Position numbers and translations under genes: made by a program. This document shows positions 25,299 through 33,777 of a stretch of 64,000 bases of DNA, piece by piece. Each line of letters begins with the position of its first letter. Position 1 is the first letter of the stretch. Below the pieces are notes generated by a model, which made no database searches, had not been told where the DNA came from, and saw only the letters and a program-made list of their open reading frames with translations. The stretch comes from Silvanigrella paludirubra (GTDB lineage Bacteria; Bdellovibrionota_B; Oligoflexia; Silvanigrellales; Silvanigrellaceae), in assembly GCF_009208775.1 (NCBI RefSeq), contig NZ_WFLM01000003.1, positions 566,916 through 630,915 of the forward strand, written 5' to 3'.

Positions 25299-25928
25299 AT
25301 GCACTTGGATCATTTAGCTTATTTAGTTCAAAAAAGAATGTGGTTATTTTTTATTCCCTATGTCTTTATTTCACCAATATTTTATTATTATTTATTTAAA
25401 GCTCCTTCTACTCCTCCCGAAAAAATTATGCCGATTGCTTTTGTGGATGCAAATGGAAACACTAGAAAGTTATATTGTGGAAAGGATGATGCAAACGATA
25501 TTAATATGCTTGCTCTTTCTGAGAAAACAGGGAAAGAAATGTTGAACGTATTATTTTCTTTTCCTGCAAATAAAAAAGAAACAGCGGCACGAATTGCAAC
25601 CTACTCTAAATATTTTTCTCAAGAAAGAGATTCATCTATTCAGAATTTTTTAAAGTCGCAAGCTGAAAAAACTTTATCCCTTGCAGATTCAGGAGCGAGT
25701 GCAACTTTTAATATAACCTATATTTCAGGTGGCTATGATCCTAAAAATAAAAACTATGTTGTGGTTTCTGATTTAACTCAAAAATTGGTTCGAAATGGAA
25801 TAGAAACAACAAAGAAATTCTCGGTAGATATTTATTTAAAAATGACAGCAAAAGATAGAAAAGAAAGTGAAGGTATTATTTTAGAAATCACATCTGTTAA
25901 ATTAAGGAACATTAAAAATGAAAGTTAA
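25299..25928 (+). CDS. VirB8-like inner-membrane scaffold protein
   Basis: The 209-residue protein is bitopic, with a short cytoplasmic N-terminus, one membrane helix (MWLFFIPYVFISPIFYYYLF) and a periplasmic domain of about 170 residues. Helices followed by beta strands (ATFNITYISGGYDPKNKNYVVVSDLTQKLVRNG) are compatible with the NTF2-like fold of VirB8. VirB8 nucleates the secretion complex. Sequence similarity is low, so the call relies on size, topology and its place between VirB6- and VirB9-type genes. It overlaps the next gene by 11 bases. Confidence 0.72.
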   Translation: MHLDHLAYLVQKRMWLFFIPYVFISPIFYYYLFKAPSTPPEKIMPIAFVDANGNTRKLYCGKDDANDINMLALSEKTGKEMLNVLFSFPANKKETAARIATYSKYFSQERDSSIQNFLKSQAEKTLSLADSGASATFNITYISGGYDPKNKNYVVVSDLTQKLVRNGIETTKKFSVDIYLKMTAKDRKESEGIILEITSVKLRNIKNES

Positions 25929-26799
25929 TATCGTTAATTTAAATCTAATTAAATATTTTATAATTTTAGTTACAACTTCCTTTTTCATTACTCAACAATC
26001 TTTTTCAGAATCACCAGAGGAAATAGAAGGAGTTCTTATTCCTAATAAAGGTTTTAATTCCGTTATTCCTTTTGCAACAATGTATCTATCCAAAAAACAA
26101 CCTCCAGTTATTAAAATAACAGTTGCGCAACCTACTTTGTTATTATTCCCTTTCCAGGTTTCAAATTGTTGGGGGAATAATAATGCTCTTTCAATTTCTG
26201 ATGCAAATATTGTCAAAGATTCAACTGGGAAACCAACTAATTTTTCACAAGTCATTTTAAATGTAAAAGGTGAAGCAATAACAGATGGAAGCGCACCTGA
26301 TCAAACAGCAATGATCTGTAAAAGTGTTGATAATAATGCATATCCTCTTGGTGTCGAATTTGTTGAAGATAACCCATATTCAATCGTAAAGTTTCTCAAA
26401 AAACAAGAAAATTATGCTCTTTCACTAGATCAATTTGGATTTGAAAAAGGGTTTTCTGATAAAGATAATAGTTCTTATTTCAAAAAAGATAAGAAGAATA
26501 AAAATCAGAAAGAAGAAAAACCTGAAGCAATACAAAATAAAATAATTGAAAAAAAGATGGAAATAAATGAAGTTAGCCCAAGTTTTGTTAATAAGAATTT
26601 AGATAAAAAAAATATTCCATCTTCTTTTAAAGAGAAGAATTCTGAATCAATAAAATCTAGTTTAGAAAAAATGGGAATTTATTCAGATAATAAAATCCAA
26701 AACGATAATGTTACAAAAAGTGATAAAGAAAATAAAATGGAGTCCTTACTAAAAGCTGCGGGTATCATTGCTGAAAATAAAGGGAAGACAAATGAATAA
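25918..26799 (+). CDS. VirB9/TraK-like core-complex protein
   Basis: The 293-residue secreted protein has a signal peptide ending SFS. Residues about 35-165 form a beta-rich domain (FATMYLSKKQPPVIKITVAQPTLLLF, FSQVILNVKG, YPLGVEFVEDNPYSIVKF) that fits VirB9/TraK. The C-terminal about 120 residues are a Lys/Glu/Asn-rich low-complexity tail rather than the usual VirB9 outer-membrane-complex domain. VirB9 forms the outer-membrane ring with VirB10 and VirB7. No VirB7-type lipoprotein is seen nearby. It overlaps the upstream gene by 11 bases and the downstream one by 8, so translation is coupled. Confidence 0.72.
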   Translation: MKVNIVNLNLIKYFIILVTTSFFITQQSFSESPEEIEGVLIPNKGFNSVIPFATMYLSKKQPPVIKITVAQPTLLLFPFQVSNCWGNNNALSISDANIVKDSTGKPTNFSQVILNVKGEAITDGSAPDQTAMICKSVDNNAYPLGVEFVEDNPYSIVKFLKKQENYALSLDQFGFEKGFSDKDNSSYFKKDKKNKNQKEEKPEAIQNKIIEKKMEINEVSPSFVNKNLDKKNIPSSFKEKNSESIKSSLEKMGIYSDNKIQNDNVTKSDKENKMESLLKAAGIIAENKGKTNE

Positions 26800-27892
26800 A
26801 AGAGTAAAAAATTATTTAATTTATGGTGGAGTTGGGCTTCTTGCTTTTGTGATAATTAAATCTCTTTCATCTTCAAAAAAAAGCTCTGATGTTTTAAATA
26901 AAGAACTAGATGGGCTGTCTTTCACTGAGCATTTAAGAGCAAATTCACATGACGTAAATAAAAATACAGAACAACCTACGATGTCTGATACCGTAGTTGA
27001 AAGTAAAAATATAGATAAAGAAAAAAATCCAAAATTAGATAGTTGGTCAATGACCAAGCTTGTAGCATCAGGTAAAGTACCAGAAGAAATTGCAAGTAAT
27101 ATTACAGCAGTAAATGACAATGCTTTATTTGATGCAAATAAACCACCAACAGTTAAACATGCTGATATTAAAACATTCAGAAATTCAGACTCACAACAGC
27201 AAGAAAAAATTTATGAACAACCTAAAGCATCTGAATTACCCAAAACAAAATTTGCTCGTCAGTCTAAATTAAGCGGTCCAGTGACAACCCTTACAGGCAT
27301 GGCGCAAACTACAGATAGAGGAGCCATGTTTAAAGCAGGAACTCGTGTGCTTGCTATTTTACCTGATAAGTTAACTATTACTTCAGGAGAATCTGTTTAT
27401 ACAAGTCTAACCGCTCTTGGTTCTGCGGATCAAAAAGTTCCAAACAATTTAACTTTTGTGGGAAAAGCAAAATTAAATAAATCCGAAAGACGAGTTGAAA
27501 TTGCAATAGAAAATTGTGTGAACACAAAAGATTCGTCTCCACCAATGCCTTGCGTGGCTGTTGTGAAGGACATTTTAGGAGATAATGGACTTACTGGGAA
27601 AATTTACGATCCTTCGAACTGGCAACTTATTATAGCTTCTGTTGGGGCTTATATTAATACCTCTGTACTTTCTCAGCTAACAACTTCAGCAACACAGAAT
27701 GGTCAAACAGTCGATCAAACTACATCAAATCAAATCAGACAAAGTATTGCTGGAACGGTTACGGCTGTTGCAAATCGTCTGATATCAAATTTGGATAAAT
27801 CAGGCACGGAAATTGTTCTTGCGCAAGGAGCAATTGTTCAAATATTTTTCACTGAAACAACTCAAACATGGAATGATCAAAATAACACATGA
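26792..27892 (+). CDS. virB10: VirB10/TrbI-like core protein
   Basis: This is a 366-residue protein from ATG 26792, chosen because AGGGAAG precedes it; a TTG at 26768 lies in the same frame without a ribosome-binding site. One N-terminal membrane helix (LIYGGVGLLAFVIIKSL) is followed by a polar periplasmic linker. The TrbI/VirB10 domain runs from about residue 175 (AMFKAGTRVLAILPDKLTI, PCVAVVKDILGDNGLTG, EIVLAQGAIVQIFF). VirB10 spans inner and outer membrane and gates the channel. It overlaps the VirB9-like gene by 8 bases and the lysozyme-like gene by 4. Confidence 0.88.
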   Translation: MNKRVKNYLIYGGVGLLAFVIIKSLSSSKKSSDVLNKELDGLSFTEHLRANSHDVNKNTEQPTMSDTVVESKNIDKEKNPKLDSWSMTKLVASGKVPEEIASNITAVNDNALFDANKPPTVKHADIKTFRNSDSQQQEKIYEQPKASELPKTKFARQSKLSGPVTTLTGMAQTTDRGAMFKAGTRVLAILPDKLTITSGESVYTSLTALGSADQKVPNNLTFVGKAKLNKSERRVEIAIENCVNTKDSSPPMPCVAVVKDILGDNGLTGKIYDPSNWQLIIASVGAYINTSVLSQLTTSATQNGQTVDQTTSNQIRQSIAGTVTAVANRLISNLDKSGTEIVLAQGAIVQIFFTETTQTWNDQNNT

Positions 27893-28644
27893 TAAAAAAA
27901 TATATTATTATATTTATGATTGCGTTTCATTTTCATTTTAAAATTCAAGCGAAAATTGTTTTAACATCTCCAGCAGCAGGAGCATTAATTAAAGATTTTA
28001 ATGGTGCTGATGTGCAAGGAATTTTAATTGATACAAGGCAAAGTAAACAAGTTTATTCTGCGATGGACGGAAAAGTTATCTATGCTGGTGAATTTTCTAA
28101 AATCCAACAAAATATGATCGTTATTCAATCAGAAACATATAAAATATATACAATTTATCGCAATGTAAATCATTTTAAAATTAAGGAGGGAATGATTGTT
28201 AAATCTGGACACAACTTAGGCACTTCAAATAAGTATTTATTATTTGAAGTGAGAACGTTTGATGGCAAGGCTCAAGATCCTAATGATTATTTAACTATAA
28301 ATAGTCACCATCAAAAGAAAAAAAAGATAAAAACGGATTTCTATCCAAAATTTGTGGATTTTATGAAGCGCAATGGTTTTTTTCATCACGAAATTCCGAC
28401 AATGTTTTGTATTGCTTCCTGGGAATCTTCGTTCAATCGGAATGCGGTAAATATTAATAAAAATCGGACACAAGATACAGGTTTATTTCAAATCAATGAT
28501 ATTTGGTTAAAAAAATGCGACATGTCCAGAAAAGATTTATTTGATGCAACAAATAACGCTAGATGTGCAAAAGTTGTTTTAAGAAATCAAGGTTTTCGTG
28601 CATGGGTTACATATAATAAATATTCAAGATTTTGTAGTATCTAA
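27889..28644 (+). CDS. M23-like / c-type-lysozyme-like fusion, VirB1-role muramidase candidate
   Basis: The 251-residue exported protein has a hydrophobic N-terminal signal. Residues about 45-125 resemble an LytM/M23 fold (YSAMDGKVIYAGEF, MIVIQSETYKIYTIYRN, IKEGMIVKSGHNLGTSN, YLLFEVRTFDGKAQDPNDYL) but lack the zinc ligands, so this part is probably a non-catalytic wall-binding module. Residues about 150-251 look strikingly like animal c-type lysozyme: FCIASWESSFNRNAVN carries the equivalent of Glu35, TQDTGLFQINDIW that of Asp52, and ARCAKVVLRNQGFRAWVTY matches the lysozyme helix. Four Cys remain. It would open peptidoglycan for the secretion channel. It overlaps the VirB10 gene by 4 bases and is the last gene of the operon. 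Confidence 0.8.
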   Translation: MIKKYIIIFMIAFHFHFKIQAKIVLTSPAAGALIKDFNGADVQGILIDTRQSKQVYSAMDGKVIYAGEFSKIQQNMIVIQSETYKIYTIYRNVNHFKIKEGMIVKSGHNLGTSNKYLLFEVRTFDGKAQDPNDYLTINSHHQKKKKIKTDFYPKFVDFMKRNGFFHHEIPTMFCIASWESSFNRNAVNINKNRTQDTGLFQINDIWLKKCDMSRKDLFDATNNARCAKVVLRNQGFRAWVTYNKYSRFCSI

Positions 28645-28828
28645 AATATTTTCAATTTTAAATAACAAAAAAATATTTAAAAATAAAAGAATTATATTAT
28701 ATTAATTTGTTAAAATTATGTATATTTAATAACATTATAATAGTAAAATATTTGACAAAAAAATTAAAATTAAATTTGAAAAGTATTTTATTTCAATATA
28801 TTATTTAATTGAAAAATAAGGAGATTTT

Positions 28829-29425
28829 ATGAATAGAGATAAAGCTAAAATGTCTTCAGAGAATCTAATCCGCTTTGACAAACCAATGAGCTTATATGAA
28901 AAAATATCGGATAGGCCATGTAAAAAATGCAAAGAAAAGTTTTTTATTAAAAATGTATTTAGTAAATTTTGTCAGCCTTGTCTTGTTAAAGAAAAAAAAG
29001 AGAAATTAGATGCTATAAATATAAATAAACAAGTTTCTCTTAAAACTTGTTTAAAATGTAAAAAAAGATTTATGATGGGAAAAATATTTTCAAATTTTTG
29101 TGAAACTTGTGATATTCAATGCGCTAATCAAAAACCTGTTATAATTAAAAAAAAATCATTTAGTACTATGAATGAATATAAAAATAAAGCAAATACGGGC
29201 GTGAGATGGGGGTGTGAATTTGTATATTGTAAAAACAAAGGCAATGAATTTAATCCTGTTTTACTTATGGGTGGTCAATTTTATATCATTGAAAAAAATG
29301 GACAGCTTAATTGTTTAGGAAATCGCATACCATCTGGATATTATACTATCAAAAAATATGATTACAAAGACAAAATTTCAGATCCTCAAAAGTTAGCTCT
29401 TGAAAATATTCTTAACAGATTTTAA
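28829..29425 (+). CDS. Protein with two tandem zinc ribbons
   Basis: The 198-residue protein has two repeats of C-x2-C-x13-C-x2-C: PCKKCKEKFFIKNVFSKFCQPC and TCLKCKKRFMMGKIFSNFCETC (residues about 31-52 and 73-94). They are internal duplicates of each other. A C-terminal domain of about 80 residues (NTGVRWGCEFVYCK...GQFYIIEKNGQLNCLG) follows. Zinc ribbons bind nucleic acids or proteins; no enzyme motif is present. GGAG precedes the ATG. It starts a new unit of small genes about 185 bases after the secretion operon. Confidence 0.7.
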   Translation: MNRDKAKMSSENLIRFDKPMSLYEKISDRPCKKCKEKFFIKNVFSKFCQPCLVKEKKEKLDAININKQVSLKTCLKCKKRFMMGKIFSNFCETCDIQCANQKPVIIKKKSFSTMNEYKNKANTGVRWGCEFVYCKNKGNEFNPVLLMGGQFYIIEKNGQLNCLGNRIPSGYYTIKKYDYKDKISDPQKLALENILNRF

Positions 29426-29521
29426 TTTCATCAAAAATTAAATAAAAGGAGGTTTTATAGGAAATAAAGATATAATATTTTTGTGCAAATTTTTTAAAAT
29501 TTTAAATTAATGAGGTTATTT

Positions 29522-29827
29522 ATGCAAAATACAGCACAGTCTGGGATTGAATTAAGCAATAAGAATAAAAAGAATTTTAGTGAGTTATTTTCATTTTTTA
29601 TGTCAGGGATAGCTTCTTCATTTTTTTCCACTATCAGAATGATAAACTATTATTTGATTATTACAGGTACTGTAACTCATATTGTTATTTATTTGATTCA
29701 GAAATTCCATTTCAGCAACGAAATTATTATTGATTTCTCAAAAATTGGTCCTAATCAAGTAACTTTTTTACTCATCAATTTTTTCATGATTTTTATTACA
29801 AAAGTTTATGATAAGGTTTTTGGATAA
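29522..29827 (+). CDS. Small membrane protein with two predicted helices
   Basis: I take ATG 29522 (GAGG six bases upstream) over the in-frame ATG at 29510. The product is 101 residues. Two hydrophobic segments (YYLIITGTVTHIVIYLI and VTFLLINFFMIFITKVY) are separated by a polar loop, so it is an inner-membrane protein. No family recognised. It may be a transfer accessory or surface-exclusion-type protein given its place, but nothing in the sequence says so. Confidence 0.6.
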   Translation: MQNTAQSGIELSNKNKKNFSELFSFFMSGIASSFFSTIRMINYYLIITGTVTHIVIYLIQKFHFSNEIIIDFSKIGPNQVTFLLINFFMIFITKVYDKVFG

Positions 29828-29878
29828 TTTAGTTAAATTAAATATGTTTATAAAATTAAAATAAATAAAGGGTTAAAG

Positions 29879-30094
29879 ATGACTACTTCAAATTTTTTTG
29901 ATTCATGTGTTTCTTTGATAGAAAAAGAATTATTATTAGAGTCTTCGAATGAAAAGGAAAAAATTATAGATAAATTTATAAATAACAGCGATTTTCAAAA
30001 AGAAGTTTTAAAAAAATGTAACCTACCTTATCAGCCGAATACGATGACACATGCGGTATTAGCTTCCTTTATTTGTAAATATGCTTCTCATTGA
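29879..30094 (+). CDS. Small soluble hypothetical protein
   Basis: A 71-residue, acidic and helical protein with AAAGGG before the ATG. Not recognised. It lies 51 bases after the small membrane-protein gene on the same strand. Confidence 0.55.
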   Translation: MTTSNFFDSCVSLIEKELLLESSNEKEKIIDKFINNSDFQKEVLKKCNLPYQPNTMTHAVLASFICKYASH

Positions 30095-30182
30095 TTTTTG
30101 TTAATAAAGTTTTTATTAAAAATACCACATCTTTCTTATGAACACATTTTTTAGATTAAAATGTGTTTAAAAACTATCAATA

Positions 30183-30506
30183 ATGGAAAAAAAAATGAAT
30201 ACAAATTTAGAAAAATCGAATAATAAACTTAAAATAATTTTTGATGTAATAGATAGACTACAAAATGATTTTGAAGAATTTATAAGGCCAATATTTCATA
30301 TATCATTAGAAATATTAGAAGTTTTATTATATATATTTATAGGAGTTTCTTCTCTGTGTATTTTTTATATAGTAGTAAATCATTATAATAACCCAAATTT
30401 CTTGCCAAAATTAGATATTATTGCATTGATAAATTCAATGCCAAAACTATTATTATGTTTTTTCATTTCATTACTACTTACTAAATATCTAAGAAAACGT
30501 TTTTAA
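30183..30506 (+). CDS. Small membrane protein with two predicted helices
   Basis: A 107-residue protein; an N-terminal polar helix is followed by two hydrophobic segments (ILEVLLYIFIGVSSLCIFYIVV and MPKLLLCFFISLLLTKYL). Two possible starts, 30183 and 30195, are in frame, and the ribosome-binding site is weak. In size and topology it resembles the gene at 29522 without obvious sequence identity. It is followed by a strong intrinsic terminator. Confidence 0.55.
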   Translation: MEKKMNTNLEKSNNKLKIIFDVIDRLQNDFEEFIRPIFHISLEILEVLLYIFIGVSSLCIFYIVVNHYNNPNFLPKLDIIALINSMPKLLLCFFISLLLTKYLRKRF

Positions 30507-30526
30507 ATATTGCTATAAATAATAAT

Positions 30527-30562
30527 AAAAAACTCCTTTGATATTTATTAAAGGAGTTTTTT
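30527..30562 (+). terminator. Rho-independent terminator
   Basis: AAAAAACTCCTTT (30527-30539) and AAAGGAGTTTTTT (30550-30562) form a perfect 13-bp stem with a 10-base loop ending in six T. It closes the small-gene unit that begins at 28829. Confidence 0.85.
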
Positions 30563-30608
30563 ATATTTAAGGTTCTTTTCATGCCTATTCTTAACATGAG
30601 GATAAAAA

Positions 30609-31391
30609 ATGGATATTTTTATTTCAATACTTTTGTTTACTATAGTAACTTATATTTTTTATGAAATTTATAAAAGTAAAAAAAATGATTTAAAACCAAA
30701 AGAGAGTGATAAAGAAAATTTAAAAACTGATGATTCTATTAGTATCAATAGATTCAATAATAATCAAATAGAAAAAAGAGAAGTATCTAAAAGTCCGAGT
30801 ACAGATATAAACAAAAATATATCAGATAATATTGTAAATATTTCTTTAAAGAAAGAAAAAAAAGATTTTAACCCTTATCATCATCGAAAAAAAATTGAAG
30901 AAGCAAATACAAACATAAAGCACTTAAGGAAAATGTTCTTTGAAGATGGGAAAAGCCCTGCTTATATTATGTATCAGTTAAAAAAAATTGAGGGATTAAT
31001 ATTTGAAGAAATGGTTCTTTCATGTCTTAGTGAAGCTGGTTTTAGGGTTTGGCGAAGCCCATCTCATACAAATGATGGTGGATTAGACGGCATGGTATTT
31101 ATTAATGATGTTAAAGTATTATTGCAATCAAAATGTTGGAAAGGTTATATTAATAATCAAAATGTGGAAGAGTTTTCAAATCTTATTTTAAAAAAAAGCG
31201 CTCAGTTTGGATATTTTATTCATACTGGTAAAACTGGTCCTATGAGTTATTCTAAACTTAATAATAATGCATATTTTATATCTGGCGAAAAAGTTCTTCA
31301 TTTAATCCTTCAACCTAAAAAAAGCGATTTTAATGGAAAAACTTTTTTAGTGCCTCAATTAAAAGAACTTCTTTTAAGCAAAAATCATTAA
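30609..31391 (+). CDS. Membrane-anchored Mrr-like restriction endonuclease
   Basis: This is a 260-residue protein. Residues 1-20 are a hydrophobic helix (IFISILLFTIVTYIFYEIYK), then a polar linker of about 75 residues. From about 110 there is an Mrr-type PD-(D/E)xK nuclease: GLIFEEMVLSCLSEAGF, NDGGLDGMVF with the catalytic Asp, VLLQSKCWKGYINNQNVEEF with the QxK motif, then FGYFIHTGKTG. Mrr_cat nucleases cut modified or foreign DNA. An N-terminal anchor would hold the nuclease at the inner membrane, where transferred or phage DNA enters. It has its own upstream terminator (30527-30562) and stands alone. Confidence 0.82.
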   Translation: MDIFISILLFTIVTYIFYEIYKSKKNDLKPKESDKENLKTDDSISINRFNNNQIEKREVSKSPSTDINKNISDNIVNISLKKEKKDFNPYHHRKKIEEANTNIKHLRKMFFEDGKSPAYIMYQLKKIEGLIFEEMVLSCLSEAGFRVWRSPSHTNDGGLDGMVFINDVKVLLQSKCWKGYINNQNVEEFSNLILKKSAQFGYFIHTGKTGPMSYSKLNNNAYFISGEKVLHLILQPKKSDFNGKTFLVPQLKELLLSKNH

Positions 31392-31465
31392 TAATCTATT
31401 TTTTAATTAAGGGTCATTAATTATGTGATAGCTTCAATTAAATTCAGCTATTATGTCTAATACGC

Positions 31466-31494
31466 TTGACATTATCGGAACTTAAGAACATTAT
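31466..31494 (+). promoter_or_regulatory. Predicted promoter
   Basis: TTGACA (31466-31471), a 17-bp spacer and CATTAT (31489-31494), about 90 bases before the next gene. The -10 box matches four of six consensus positions. Confidence 0.45.
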
Positions 31495-31582
31495 ATTTTT
31501 TCTTGATAGGTAAATGTAAAAACAAAACAGAGTATATATTTTAATTCTCTGTAGAAAATAATTTATTATGAAAGGATTTCAC

Positions 31583-31996
31583 ATGAAATTATTCTCCCTA
31601 ATTTTAGGAATTTCTTTAACTCCATTTATGGCAATGGCTTCAAATAAGACACCTAAAATAGTTTGGAGCGTACAAATTATAGATTTAGAAACAGGGAAAG
31701 AAAATAAATTAGATATAGATACTAAAGCAGGAAAATTTGATAAGCAATTAGGAAAAGATGGATTTGTTTGTAATTATACCGCTCCTATAAATCAAAATTC
31801 CAGTAAAGCAATTGCAATGAAGAGAATAATATCATGCTCTAAAGAAGGTGATAAATACACACATTCATCAGCTTCGATTTGTGCTGCCGTTAATGGTGTT
31901 ACCCCTGCAAATTCAGCAGCAAATATAATTATTTCAGATGAAAAAGAATCAAAAGGTTTCTCGCTTTCTATGGTTTGTCATTTAGAAAATGAATAA
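31583..31996 (+). CDS. Small secreted protein
   Basis: The frame extends to ATG 31568, but AAAGGA precedes ATG 31583 by 7 bases, so I use the latter. The product is 137 residues with a signal peptide cleaved after MAMA. The mature protein is small, beta-rich by composition (IVWSVQIIDLETGKENKLDI) and has four Cys that could form two disulfides in the periplasm. Not recognised; monocistronic behind a predicted promoter. Confidence 0.68.
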   Translation: MKLFSLILGISLTPFMAMASNKTPKIVWSVQIIDLETGKENKLDIDTKAGKFDKQLGKDGFVCNYTAPINQNSSKAIAMKRIISCSKEGDKYTHSSASICAAVNGVTPANSAANIIISDEKESKGFSLSMVCHLENE

Positions 31997-32044
31997 CATT
32001 TTTTATTTTATATTAAAAATTTCTTTATTTTATAAATAATTATT

Positions 32045-32230
32045 ATGAATTTTTTGATAAAATTTATAAATAAACTCTCCTTTTCTTTATTACTTTTTAT
32101 GTTTTTATTTTTTTCTCCAGAAACAAAAATAGCTTCTAGTTTATCTATATCTTTAAAGGTTATATTATACACATTAATATTTATATCCTTTTTTCTAATA
32201 ACCATTTCTTTAAAGTCCTTTTCAAAATAA
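32045..32230 (+). CDS. Possible small hydrophobic protein
   Basis: A 61-codon frame with two hydrophobic stretches. No ribosome-binding site is visible, and an overlapping minus-strand frame (32008-32205) is equally long, so the coding status is uncertain. The region could be non-coding. Confidence 0.25.
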   Translation: MNFLIKFINKLSFSLLLFMFLFFSPETKIASSLSISLKVILYTLIFISFFLITISLKSFSK

Positions 32231-33045
32231 AAAAGTTAAGAAAATAATTGCTTCTTTTTTCATAGAACAAAAGAAGTGAACGGATTCCCAAAATTTACCG
32301 TTCTAGATTTAGGATAATTAGTTTCAAATAAGCCGTTTAAATTTTTGCTGTAGTTTTTTTTCAATATTAGGGTTTTAGGGGGTATAAATTTAAAGTTATT
32401 GTTGAGAAATAAGGATATTGAAAAAATAAAAATAATGCGCCATTCGCTGTTAATAATAAGATAAGCTTTTTATATTTTGATGGTTATGGACTATTTTTGG
32501 ATGCTAGTTTTGAGATTACGGATTCACACAAATTTTTAAAAAATGGGGTCAGCTAAAAAATAAAAAAATTTTTTTATCTATCTTCAATTTGGTCTAAAGT
32601 TCAAATTCTTTGATACTACAACATTGGGTTTATAAAAATTTTAGGTGTAATGAGTCTAAGGCCAATTTGTATTAAAAAATCACTAGGAATGGCCTTAAAA
32701 TGATTTTATAAAGAAATATTACTCTAAGTTGAATAACTTTTAATTGCGTTCGAAGGTATCAAATTTGAAACTTAAGACATGCTAAGTTGCATCTAAAAAT
32801 GTCTTAAGCATAAGAATTCGAAGGTTTTATAAAATACAAATTTATTGGTTATGTAGTTAATTATCTTCTGGTATTCCTATATGTATTTTCTAAATACAAA
32901 TGGAAACTCTTAAAAATATTTTAGTTTTTTATAATTTTGATATTATATTTGACCAATATTTCCAATTATGATAAGTGAAACTCTTATGAGTTTCAGATAC
33001 AACTTCAATAAAAATATCTTATTTCTTCAAGATTCATTTTTAAAA
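32231..33045. other. 815-base region without an intact gene
   Basis: No intact gene is seen. It holds a possible transposase-related fragment (32431-32556) ending in ATGGGGTCA, which looks like the complement of an IS terminus (TGACCCCAT). There is also a perfect 10-bp inverted repeat, CTTAAGACAT (32771-32780)/ATGTCTTAAG (32799-32808), with an 18-base loop. GTTGCATCTAAAAA in that loop and CTGGTATTCC at about 32869 both recur, inverted, next to the hairpin upstream of rep. It looks like a scar of decayed mobile DNA. Confidence 0.45.
32431..32556 (+). pseudogene. Possible insertion-sequence gene fragment
   Basis: A 41-codon open stretch without a start codon reads KISFLYFDGYGLFL, which recalls the segment KIKILYWDxNGFxLW of IS66-type TnpB proteins, and ends in TAA just past ATGGGGTCA, an IS-end-like sequence. 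The similarity is short and read by eye, so treat as tentative. Confidence 0.25.
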
Positions 33046-33777
33046 TTAACGGTTAATTGCAAAACTCCAGTCATCATTTGATGCAAATGCATTAATATAA
33101 TCTAATTCATTTCTAAAAACTAACCATTCTTTCATTCTTTTTACAGAACGAAGTCCAGTTTTAAAAAGGATATCATCTTCTTGAGCTTGATTTATCAAAC
33201 AATATTCAAAACCAGTTCTTAAAAACCCGATGGGTAAGTCTGTTCTGCTGATAGAAACATCAACATATTTGAATTCTAGAGGATCTGGAAGGACTTCAAG
33301 CATTTCATTAGGAAAATAAACTCTAATCACATCTTTTTTGGATGCAATTAAATCACTATGCTTATCAAATCGTTTGAAAAAATAAGTAAAGAAATCTATT
33401 CGATTCATTTGATTTAGCTTGAAATCCTGTTGTAAATCTATTTTATCAAATATTTTTTTATAGCCAAGTTCTTTCAATTTAGTAATAATATCTTTAGATG
33501 ACTTTTCTGCTGTTTCATAAATATTCTTTAATTCAGATTCTTTATCAAATATATCATTCGATTTAAAAATTCGAGTTGAATGTAAATGAAAAGCCAAATA
33601 CAGAGCGATTTCTTCTCTATTAATAAAACAATCATTCAAGATGTAAGATTCAATTAAACTTGACGTATATTGATCATAATAATCTCGAGATGTATAATCC
33701 TTTATAACAGAGCTTATAAGTGAAACAAATTTGCAATCTTTATCTTTAAAAATCTTCTCTTTTAAAGTTTCTAACAT
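33046..33777 (-). CDS. Hypothetical protein, paralogue A
   Basis: This 243-residue soluble protein has GGGAGG before the ATG. It is clearly paralogous along its whole length to the gene at 34265-34975: both begin MLE(T/N)LKEK(I/L)F, share REEIALYLAFHLH, IYETAEK(S/A)SK(D/E)II and (L/G)PIGFLR(T/I)GF, and end with a GLRS(V/T)KRM block. Mostly helical in the first two thirds. No catalytic or membrane motif, and the family is unknown to me. A 64-residue gene lies between the two paralogues, all on the minus strand. Confidence 0.72.
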   Translation of the reverse strand: MLETLKEKIFKDKDCKFVSLISSVIKDYTSRDYYDQYTSSLIESYILNDCFINREEIALYLAFHLHSTRIFKSNDIFDKESELKNIYETAEKSSKDIITKLKELGYKKIFDKIDLQQDFKLNQMNRIDFFTYFFKRFDKHSDLIASKKDVIRVYFPNEMLEVLPDPLEFKYVDVSISRTDLPIGFLRTGFEYCLINQAQEDDILFKTGLRSVKRMKEWLVFRNELDYINAFASNDDWSFAINR

